Origin: Albugo candida
Lineage: Eukaryota > Oomycota > Peronosporomycetes > Albuginales > Albuginaceae
Assembly (NCBI GenBank): GCA_905220665.1
Contig: CAJNAR010000057.1
Coordinates: 1-45,868, forward strand
DNA length: 45,868 bases
Reading direction: 5' to 3'
A program made the translations under genes and the position numbers. Within the stretch, counting starts at the first letter, position 1. The number at the start of each line of letters is the position of its first letter. This document shows positions 37,618 through 45,868 of this stretch, piece after piece. Under the pieces are notes generated by a model. It saw nothing but the letters and a program-made list of their open reading frames with translations. It was not told the origin of the DNA and made no database searches.

Positions 37618-39540
37618 ATGTAACCTGCTGAGTGACTAACCTTGAAAGACAGCGTATCATGCGAGAACATTCAGATGTGCTATGTAGTTGATAGATCGAG
37701 AAATATCATGACGAGAAAGGCCGTTGTGGATTATGAATCCAGTCAGCATATTTGCATACAACACAACCACTCTCTGTTGAATACAACACAAACACTCACA
37801 CAAGCGATAGTTTCGACTTAGTATGCCAAGTTCTAACAGATGCTGAAACCTAGAAAGCTCTGATTTCTCTGCGCAGTCCGTACAGAATAGAAATAGTAGT
37901 CTTCTCCTGTGAAATTAAACGCAATGATATATTAAAAAACGTATCTTTTTCTTATACTTTTCTATTTTCCTAAATTTGAACCGACCAAAAAGTGTGCATT
38001 TTGGTTTGATCACTTTTACACCGCACCACTAAATACTAAAAACTCCCCATTTCTTGCGAAAATATGCTCACATGTGCTGCGTAATCAAGCTTCGAAACAT
38101 GTAACCTGCTGAGTGACTAACCTTGAAAGACAGCGTATCATTCGAGAACATTCAGATGTGGTATGTAGTTGATAGATCGAGAAATATCATGACGAGAAAG
38201 GCCGTTGTGGATTATGAATCCAGTCAGCATATTTGCATACAACACAACCACTCTCTGTTGAATACAACACAAACACTCACACAAGCGATAGTTTCGACTT
38301 AGTATGCCAAGTTCTAACAGATGCTGAAACCTAGAAAGCTCTGATTTCTCTGCGCAGTCCGTAGAGAATAGAAATAGTAGTCTTCTCCTGTGAAATTAAA
38401 CGCAATGATATATTAAAAAACGTATCTTTTTCTTATACTTTTCTATTTTCCTAAATTTGAACCGACCAAAAAGTGTGCACTTTGGTTTGATCACTTTTAC
38501 ACCGCACCACTAAATACTAAAAACTCCCATTTCTTGCGAAAATATGCTCACATGTGCTGCGTAATCAAGCTTCGAAACATGTAACCTGCTGAGTGACTAA
38601 CCTTGAAAGACAGCGTATCATTCGAGAACATTCAGATGTGGTATGTAGTTGATAGATCGAGAAATATCATGACGAGAAAGGCCGTTGTGGATTATGAATC
38701 CAGTCAGCATATTTGCATACAACACAACCACTCTCTGTTGAATACAACACAAACACTCACACAAGCGATAGTTTCGACTTAGTATGCCAAGTTCTAACAG
38801 ATGCTGAAACCTAGAAAGCTCTGATTTCTCTGCGCAGTCCGTAGAGAATAGAAATAGTAGTCTTCTCCTGTGAAATTAAACGCAATGATATATTAAAAAA
38901 CGTATCTTTTTCTTATACTTTTCTATTTTCCTAAATTTGAACCGACCAAAAAGTGTGCACTTTGGTTTGATCACTTTTACACCGCACCACTAAATACTAA
39001 AAACTCCCCATTTCTTGCGAAAATACGCTCACATGTGCTGCTTAATAAAGCTTCGAAACATGTAACCTGCTGAGTGACTAACCTTGAAAGACAGCGTATC
39101 ATTCGAGAACATTCAGATGTGGTATGTAGTTGATAGATCGAGAAATATCATGACGAGAAAGGCCGTTGTGGATTATGAATCCAGTCAGCATATTTGCATA
39201 CAACACAACCACTCTCTGTTGAATACAACACAAACACTCACACAAGCGATAGTTTCGACTTAGTATGCCAAGTTCTAACAGATGCTGAAACCTAGAAAGC
39301 TCTGATTTCTCTGCGCAGTCCGTAGAGAATAGAAATAGTAGTCTTCTCCTGTGAAATTAAACGCAATGATATATTAAAAAACGTATCTTTTTCGTATACT
39401 TTTCTATTTTCCTAAATTTGAACCGACCAAAAAGTGTGCACTTTGGTTTGATCACTTTTACACCGCACCACTAAATACTAAAAACTCCCCATTTCTTGCG
39501 AAAATATGCTCACATGTGCTGCGTAATCAAGCTTCGAAAC
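37137..39540. repeat. Run of five consecutive class-A units
   Basis: Units at 37137, 37618, 38099, 38579 and 39060 are all class A (one octamer, short tail, CCAGTCAGC). This is the longest run of one class in the window. Units 38099 and 38579 look identical until about their last 70 bases, where CCC/CCCC and TATGCTC/TACGCTC differ. Unit 37618 instead has the GCTATG and GCGTATCATGCG alleles, so the run is not a single five-fold amplification. Confidence 0.82.
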
Positions 39541-41001
39541 ATGTAACCTGCTGAGTGACTAACCTTGAAAGACAGCGTATCATGCGAGAACATTCAGATG
39601 TGGTATGTAGTTGATAGCTCGACAAATATCGTGACAAGAAAGGCCGTTCTAGATTATGCATTGAGTCAGCATATTTGCATATTTGCATACAACACAACCA
39701 CTCTCTGTTAAATACAACACAAACACTCACACAAGCGATAGTTTCGACTTAGTATGCCAAGCTCTAACAGATGCTGAAACCTAGAAAGCTCTGATTTCTC
39801 TGCGCAGTCCGTACAGAATAGAAATAGTAGTCTTCTCCTGTGAAATTAAACGCAATGATATATTAAAAAACGTATCTTTTTCTTATACTTTTCTATTTTC
39901 CTAAATTTGAACCGACCAAAAAGTGTGCATTTTGGTTTGATCACTTTTACACCGCACCACTAAATACTAAAAACTCCCCATTTCTTGCGAAAATACGCTC
40001 ACATGTGCTGCTTAATAAAGCTTCGAAACATGTAACCTGCTGAGTGACTAACCTTGAAAGACAGCGTATCATGCGAGAACATTCAGATGTGGTATGTAGT
40101 TGATAGCTCGACAAATATCGTGACAAGAAAGGGCGTTCTACATTATGCATTGAGTCAGCATATTTGCATATTTGCATACAACACAAACACTCTCTGTTGA
40201 ATACAACACAAACACGCACATGTTGCAAGCGATAGTTTCGACTTAGTATGCCAAGTTCTAACAGATGCTGAAACCTAGAAAGCTCTGATTTCTCTGCGCA
40301 GTCCGTAGAGAATAGAAATAGTAGTCTTCTCCTGTGAAATTAAACGCAATGATATATTAAAAAACGTATCTTTTTCGTATACTTTTCTATTTTCCTAAAT
40401 TTGAACCGACCAAAAAGTGTGCACTTTGGTTTGATCACTTTTACACCGCACCACTAAATACTAAAAACTCCCCATTTCTTGCGAAAATATGCTCACATGT
40501 GCTGCGTAATCAAGCTTCGAAACATGTAACCTGCTGAGTGACTAACCTTGAAAGACAGCGTATCATTCGAGAACATTCAGATGTGGTATGTAGTTGATAG
40601 ATCGAGAAATATCATGACGAGAAAGGCCGTTGTGGATTATGAATCCAGTAATATTTGCATACAACACAACCACTCTCTGTTGAATACAACACAAACACTC
40701 ACACAAGCGATAGTTTCGACTTAGTATGCCAAGTTCTAACAGATGCTGAAACCTAGAAAGCTCTGATTTCTCTGCGCAGTCCGTAGAGAATAGAAATAGT
40801 AGTCTTCTCCTGTGAAATTAAACGCAATGATATATTAAAAAACGTATCTTTTTCTTATACTTTTCTATTTTCCTAAATTTGAACCGACCAAAAAGTGTGC
40901 ATTTTGGTTTGATCACTTTTACACCGCACCACTAAATACTAAAAACTCCCCATTTCTTGCGAAAATACGCTCACATGTGCTGCTTAATCAAGCTTCGAAA
41001 C
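39060..41001. repeat. Higher-order tetramer A-B-Cx-A, copy 2
   Basis: Units at 39060 (A), 39541 (B), 40030 (Cx, entered via TTAATAAAG) and 40524 (A, 478 bp) have lengths 481+489+494+478. The B unit carries CAAGCTCTAAC, GTACAG and GTGCATTTTGG. The same unit order recurs at 42961 at 3,901-bp offset. Confidence 0.7.
40646..40656. repeat. 3-bp net deletion beside the octamer in class-A unit
   Basis: The site reads CCAGTAATATTTGCAT, keeping the octamer but losing the TCAGCA spacer. Unit length is 478 bp. It is the mildest of three deletions that all start CCAGTAA. Confidence 0.85.
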
Positions 41002-42468
41002 ATGTAACCTGCTGAGTGACTAACCTTGAAAGACAGCGTATCATGCGAGAACATTCAGATGTGGTATGTAGTTGATAGCTCGACAAATATCGTGACAAGA
41101 AAGGCCGTTCTACATTATGCATTGAGTCAGCATATTTGCATATTTGCATACAACACAAACACTCTCTGTTGAATACAACACAAACACGCACATGTTGCAA
41201 GCGATAGTTTCGACTTAGTATGCCAAGTTCTAACAGATGCTGAAACCTAGAAAGCTCTGATTTCTCTGCGCAGTCCGTAGAGAATAGAAATAGTAGTCTT
41301 CTCCTGTGAAATTAAACGCAATGATATATTAAAAAACGTATCTTTTTCGTATACTTTTCTATTTTCCTAAATTTGAACCGACCAAAAAGTGTGCACTTTG
41401 GTTTGATCACTTTTACAACGCACCACTGAATACTAAAACTTCCCATTTCTTGCGAAAATATGCTCACATGTGCTGCGTAATCAAGCTTCGAAACATGTAA
41501 CCTGCTGAGTGACTAACCTTGAAAGACAGTGTATCATGCGAGAATATTCAGATGTGGTATGTAGTTGATAGCTCGACAAATATCGTGACAAGAAAGGCCG
41601 TTCTAGATTATGCATTGAGTCAGCATATTTGCATATTTGCATACAACACAAACACTCTCTGTTGAATACAACACAAACACGCACATGTTGCAAGCGATAG
41701 TTTCGACTTAGTATGCCAAGTTCTAACAGATGCTGAAACCTAGAAAGCTCTGATTTCTCTGCGCAGTCCGTAGAGAATAGAAATAGTAGTCTTCTCCTGT
41801 GAAATTAAACGCAATGATATATTAAAAAACGTATCTTTTTCGTATACTTTTCTATTTTCCTAAATTTGAACCGACCAAAAAGTGTGCACTTTGGTTTGAT
41901 CACTTTTACACCGCACCACTAAATACTAAAAACTCCCCATTTCTTGCGAAAATATGCTCACATGTGCTGCGTAATCAAGCTTCGAAACATGTAACCTGCT
42001 GAGTGACTAACCTTGAAAGACAGCGTATCATTCGAGAACATTCAGATGTGGTATGTAGTTGATAGATCGAGAAATATCATGACGAGAAAGGCCGTTGTGG
42101 ATTATGAATCCAGTCAGCATATTTGCATACAACACAACCACTCTCTGTTGAATACAACACAAACACTCACACAAGCGATAGTTTCGACTTAGTATGCCAA
42201 GTTCTAACAGATGCTGAAACCTAGAAAGCTCTGATTTCTCTGCGCAGTCCGTAGAGAATAGAAATAGTAGTCTTCTCCTGTGAAATTAAACGCAATGATA
42301 TATTAAAAAACGTATCTTTTTCGTATACTTTTCTATTTTCCTAAATTTGAACCGACCAAAAAGTGTGCACTTTGGTTTGATCACTTTTACAACGCACCAC
42401 TGAATACTAAAACTTCCCATTTCTTGCGAAAATATGCTCACATGTGCTGCGTAATCAAGCTTCGAAAC
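41002..42468. repeat. Higher-order trimer C1-C2-A, copy 8
   Basis: Units at 41002 (Cx, CTGCTTAAT junction), 41495 (C2 with GTGTATC and GAATATTC but the ordinary GAAATTAAAC) and 41989 (A) have lengths 493+494+480. The 3' part of C2 has been replaced or never carried the G allele. The C-A pair is then repeated at 42469-43441. Confidence 0.72.
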
Positions 42469-42960
42469 ATGTAACCTGCTGAGTGACTAACCTTGAAAGA
42501 CAGTGTATCATGCGAGAATATTCAGATGTGGTATGTAGTTGATAGCTCGACAAATATCGTGACAAGAAAGGCCGTTCTAGATTATGCATTGAGTCAGCAT
42601 ATTTGCATATTTGCATACAACACAAACACTCTCTGTTGAATACAACACAAACACGCATGTTGCAAGCGATAGTTTCGACTTAGTATGCCAAGTTCTAATA
42701 GATGCTGAAACCTAGAAAGCTCTGATTTCTCTGCGCAGTCCGTAGAGAATAGAAATAGTAGTCTTCTCCTGTGAAATTAAACGCAATGATATATTAAAAA
42801 ACGTATCTTTTTCGTATACTTTTCTATTTTCCTAAATTTGAACCGACCAAAAAGTGTGCACTTTGGTTTGATCACTTTTACACCGCACCACTAAATACTA
42901 AAAACTCCCCATTTCTTGCGAAAATATGCTCACATGTGCTGCGTAATCAAGCTTCGAAAC

Positions 42961-44904
42961 ATGTAACCTGCTGAGTGACTAACCTTGAAAGACAGCGTAT
43001 CATTCGAGAACATTCAGATGTGGTATGTAGTTGATAGATCGAGAAATATCATGACGAGAAAGGCCGTTGTGGATTATGAATCCAGTCAGCATATTTGCAT
43101 ACAACACAACCACTCTCTGTTGAATACAACACAAACACTCACACAAGCGATAGTTTCGACTTAGTATGCCAAGTTCTAACAGATGCTGAAACCTAGAAAG
43201 CTCTGATTTCTCTGCGCAGTCCGTAGAGAATAGAAATAGTAGTCTTCTCCTGTGAAATTAAACGCAATGATATATTAAAAAACGTATCTTTTTCGTATAC
43301 TTTTCTATTTTCCTAAATTTGAACCGACCAAAAAGTGTGCACTTTGGTTTGATCACTTTTACACCGCACCACTAAATACTAAAAACTCCCCATTTCTTGC
43401 GAAAATACGCTCACATGTGCTGCGTAATCAAGCTTCGAAACATGTAACCTGCTGAGTGACTAACCTTGAAAGACAGCGTATCATGCGAGAATATTCAGAT
43501 GTGGTATGTAGTTGATAGCTCGACAAATATCGTGACAAGAAAGGCCGTTCTAGATTATGCATTGAGTCAGCATATTTGCATATTTGCATACAACACAACC
43601 ACTCTCTGTTAAATACAACACAAACACTCACACAAGCGATAGTTTCGACTTAGTATGCCAAGTTCTAACAGATGCTGAAACCTAGAAAGCTCTGATTTCT
43701 CTGCGCAGTCCGTACAGAATAGAAATAGTAGTCTTCTCCTGTGAAATTAAACGCAATGATATATTAAAAAACGTATCTTTTTCTTATACTTTTCTATTTT
43801 CCTAAATTTGAACCGACCAAAAAGTGTGCATTTTGGTTTGATCACTTTTACACCGCACCACTAAATACTAAAAACTCCCCATTTCTTGCGAAAATACGCT
43901 CACATGTGCTGCTTAATAAAGCTTCGAAACATGTAACCTGCTGAGTGACTAACCTTGAAAGACAGCGTATCATGCGAGAACATTCAGATGTGGTATGTAG
44001 TTGATAGCTCGACAAATATCGTGACAAGAAAGGCCGTTCTACATTATGCATTGAGTCAGCATATTTGCATATTTGCATACAACACAAACACTCTCTGTTG
44101 AATACAACACAAACACGCACATGTTGCAAGCGATAGTTTCGACTTAGTATGCCAAGTTCTAACAGATGCTGAAACCTAGAAAGCTCTGATTTCTCTGCGC
44201 AGTCCGTAGAGAATAGAAATAGTAGTCTTCTCCTGTGAAATTAAACGCAATGATATATTAAAAACGTATCTTTTTCTTATACTTTTCTATTTTCCTAAAT
44301 TTGAACCGACCAAAAAGTGTGCACTTTGGTTTGATCACTTTTACACCGCACCACTAAATACTAAAAACTCCCCATTTCTTGCGAAAATATGCTCACATGT
44401 GCTGCGTAATCAAGCTTCGAAACATGTAACCTGCTGAGTGACTAACCTTGAAAGACAGCGTATCATTCGAGAACATTCAGATGTGGTATGTAGTTGATAG
44501 CTCGACAAATATCGTGACGAGAAAGGCCGTTGTGGATTATGAATCGAGTCAGCATATTTGCATACAACACAACCACTCTCTGTTGAATACAACACAAACA
44601 CTCACACAAGCGATAGTTTCGACTTAGTATGCCAAGTTCTAACAGATGCTGAAACCTAGAAAGCTCTGATTTCTCTGCGCAGTCCGTAGAGAATAGAAAT
44701 AGTAGTCTTCTCCTGTGAAATTAAACGCAATGATATATTAAAAAACGTATCTTTTTCTTATACTTTTCTATTTTCCTAAATTTGAACCGACCAAAAAGTG
44801 TGCATTTTGGTTTGATCACTTTTACACCGCACCACTAAATACTAAAAACTCCCCATTTCTTGCGAAAATACGCTCACATGTGCTGCTTAATAAAGCTTCG
44901 AAAC
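42961..44904. repeat. Higher-order tetramer A-B-Cx-A', copy 3
   Basis: Units at 42961 (A), 43442 (B), 43931 (Cx, entered via TTAATAAAG) and 44424 (A') have lengths 481+489+493+481. The fourth unit is the A' hybrid otherwise confined to the left domain, so the last element of this module has a different source from the one in copy 2. Confidence 0.68.
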
Positions 44905-45397
44905 ATGTAACCTGCTGAGTGACTAACCTTGAAAGACAGCGTATCATGCGAGAACATTCAGATGTGGTATGTAGTTGATAGCTCGACAAATATCGTGACA
45001 AGAAAGGCCGTTCTACATTATGCATTGAGTCAGCATATTTGCATATTTGCATACAACACAAACACTCTCTGTTGAATACAACACAAACACGCACTGTTGC
45101 AAGCGATAGTTTCGACTTAGTATGCCAAGTTCTAACAGATGCTGAAACCTAGAAAGCTCTGATTTCTCTGCGCAGTCCGTAGAGAATAGAAATAGTAGTC
45201 TTCTCCTGTGAAATTAAACGCAATGATATATTAAAAAACGTATCTTTTTCTTATACTTTTCTATTTTCCTAAATTTGAACCGACCAAAAAGTGTGCACTT
45301 TGGTTTGATCACTTTTACACCGCACCACTAAATACTAAAAACTCCCCATTTCTTGCGAAAATACGCTCACATGTGCTGCTTAATCAAGCTTCGAAAC

Positions 45398-45868
45398 ATG
45401 TAACCTGCTGAGTGACTAACCTTGAAAGACAGCGTATCATGCGAGAATATTCAGATGTGGTATGTAGTTGATAGCTCGACAAATATCGTGACAAGAAAGG
45501 CCGTTCTACATTATGCATTGAGTCAGCATATTTGCATATTTGCATACAACACAAACACTCTCTGTTGAATACAACACAAACACGCACATGTTGCAAGCGA
45601 TAGTTCCGACTTAGTATGCCAAGTTCTAACAGATGCTGAAACCTAGATAGCTCTGATTTTTCTGCGCAGTCCGTACAGAATAGAAATAGTAGTCTTCTCC
45701 TGTGAAATTAAACGCAATGATATATTGAAAAACGTATCTTTTTTTTATACTTTTCTATTTTCCTAAATTTGAACCGACCAAAAAGTGTGCACTTTGGTTT
45801 GATCACTTTTACAACGCACCACTGAATACTAAAACTTCCCATTTCTTGCGAAAATATGCTCACATGTG
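45398..45868. repeat. Last unit, cut by the window end
   Basis: The unit is normal up to CACATGTG at 45861-45868 and lacks only its last ~22 bases, so the array continues beyond the window. It mixes Cx alleles (TTCTACATT, long tail) with GATAGCTCTGATTTTTC, TTGAAAAACG and ACAACGCACCACTGAATAC in its second half. Confidence 0.9.

Larger units (their letters stand above)
33222..39540. repeat. Units 70-82: starts and classes
   Basis: Starts and classes: 33222 C (CTTAATAAAG junction); 33715 C (GAAATGAAAC); 34207 A; 34688 B with left-domain AAGTTACGAAAGATG and TTGAAAAACG; 35177 Cx (one C lost, AAAGGCGTTC); 35669 A; 36150 Cx; 36643 C (GAAATGAAAC); 37137 A; 37618 A; 38099 A; 38579 A; 39060 A. Confidence 0.85.
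1..45868. repeat. Tandem satellite array, ~490-bp monomer, about 95 units
   Basis: The motif ATGTAACCTGCTGAG recurs at a spacing of 473-494 bp across the window, apart from two truncated units, and all units face the same way. Landmarks recur in fixed order in every full unit: ATTTGCAT octamer(s), AAGCGATAGTT, GATGCTGAAA, CTGCGCAGTCC, GTCTTCTCCTGTGAAAT, a pyrimidine-rich tract, TTTGAACCGACC, GTGTGCA, TTTGATCAC, GCGAAAATA and TCACATGTG. Unit lengths cluster near 481, 486, 489 and 494. By eye the units are highly similar, differing mainly at a limited set of recurring sites. No unique DNA interrupts the array and neither edge is in the window. The length, homogeneity and absence of genes fit eukaryotic heterochromatic satellite DNA; a centromeric role is inference only. 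Strand choice is arbitrary. Confidence 0.97.
8641..45868. repeat. Right domain of the array
   Basis: Units are dominated by TTAAAAAACG, AAGCTTCGAAACATG, TATGCTC (mixed with TACGCTC) and either TTCGTATAC or TTCTTATAC. Left-domain alleles reappear only as patches: TTGAAAAACG near 21014, 25246, 35010, 37452 and 45726; AAGTTACGAAAG at 34679; a GAAGTTACG variant at 8793, 30783 and 31752. Class A, B and C units are interspersed in recurring multi-unit modules annotated separately. Confidence 0.8.
39541..45868. repeat. Units 83-95: starts and classes to the window end
   Basis: Starts and classes: 39541 B; 40030 Cx (AAGGGCGTTC); 40524 A (478 bp, octamer-site deletion); 41002 Cx; 41495 C; 41989 A; 42469 C (CGCATGTTG tail, 492 bp); 42961 A; 43442 B; 43931 Cx; 44424 A' (like the left-domain units at 2934, 4893 and 6852); 44905 Cx; 45398 Cx. 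The last unit is cut by the window end just after CACATGTG. It carries TTGAAAAACG and GATTTTTCTG, alleles otherwise typical of the left domain. Confidence 0.85.

Noticed and set aside
482..45596. Dozens of minus-strand open frames of 63-159 codons, one per monomer, with cysteine-rich similar translations
   Set aside because: They occur because one stretch of the repeat lacks minus-strand stops. Starts and ends shift with single-base and 5/8-bp indels, many units have the frame broken, the differences include frame-changing ones, and there is no recognisable domain. Treated as repeat shadows, not genes.
1..45868. CRISPR array
   Set aside because: The repeat unit is ~490 bp with no unique spacers between short repeats, and no cas genes are present.
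1..45868. rDNA or other RNA-gene tandem cluster, for example 5S rRNA or snRNA repeats
   Set aside because: I recognise no 5S rRNA, snRNA or tRNA core in the monomer. The GTTCAAAT similarity and the 8-bp stem with a 7-base loop (1240-1262) do not assemble into a tRNA cloverleaf.
1..45868. Array of transposable elements (LTRs or MITEs) in tandem
   Set aside because: Units abut without target-site duplications, no terminal inverted repeats bound the monomer, and no transposase or reverse-transcriptase fragment is visible.
1..45868. Inverted units or a palindromic arm
   Set aside because: I found every phase motif on the plus strand only; there is no orientation switch in the window.

Overview
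The whole window is one uninterrupted tandem satellite array. A monomer of about 480-494 bp repeats head to tail about 95 times, always in the same orientation. I see no protein gene, rRNA, tRNA, transposon, CRISPR array or unique flanking DNA. Taking the invariant motif ATGTAACCTGCTGAG as phase zero, units start at 3, 496, 980, 1473, 1953 and so on to 45398. Both window ends lie inside the array, so its true size is unknown. Tens of kilobases of homogeneous, AT-rich, non-coding ~490-bp repeat are typical of eukaryotic heterochromatin (centromeric, pericentromeric or subtelomeric). I do not recognise the family and cannot name the species.

Most units fall into classes set by linked variants and two indels. 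The first indel is one or two copies of the octamer ATTTGCAT (8 bp). The second is a short or long tail before the invariant AAGCGATAG (5 bp). Class A has one octamer and a short tail (~481 bp). Class B has two octamers and a short tail (~489). Class C has two octamers and a long tail (~493-494); its subclass Cx reads TTCTACATT where C reads TTCTAGATT. A' and the other hybrids combine these, including one octamer with a long tail (~484-486). All four length combinations occur, as expected from recombination inside units.

Layout: (1) 1 to about 8.6 kb is a left domain with its own alleles (TTGAAAAACG, mostly AAGTTACGAAAG, TACGCTC, no TTCGTATAC) and a ~1.3-kb block duplicated at 1,959-bp offset. 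(2) From about 8.6 kb to the end is a right domain (TTAAAAAACG, AAGCTTCGAAAC, frequent TATGCTC and TTCGTATAC) with irregular higher-order structure. A C-type/C-type/A trimer of ~1.47 kb recurs eight times, twice back to back at 26382-29321. An A-B-Cx-A tetramer recurs three times near the right end. Runs of one class mark local amplification: five A units at 37137-39540 and several B runs. (3) Breaks in register are rare: a 180-bp remnant at 20511-20690, a ~336-bp unit at about 22646-22981, and three small deletions at the same octamer-adjacent spot (23594, 30919, 40646).

Many short open frames recur once per unit, mostly on the minus strand (63-159 codons). They are by-products of a stop-poor stretch of the repeat, and I do not annotate them as genes. 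The more interesting signals are the modular variation, the cross-domain patches, and the AP-1-like plus octamer cluster whose intact or degraded state follows monomer class.
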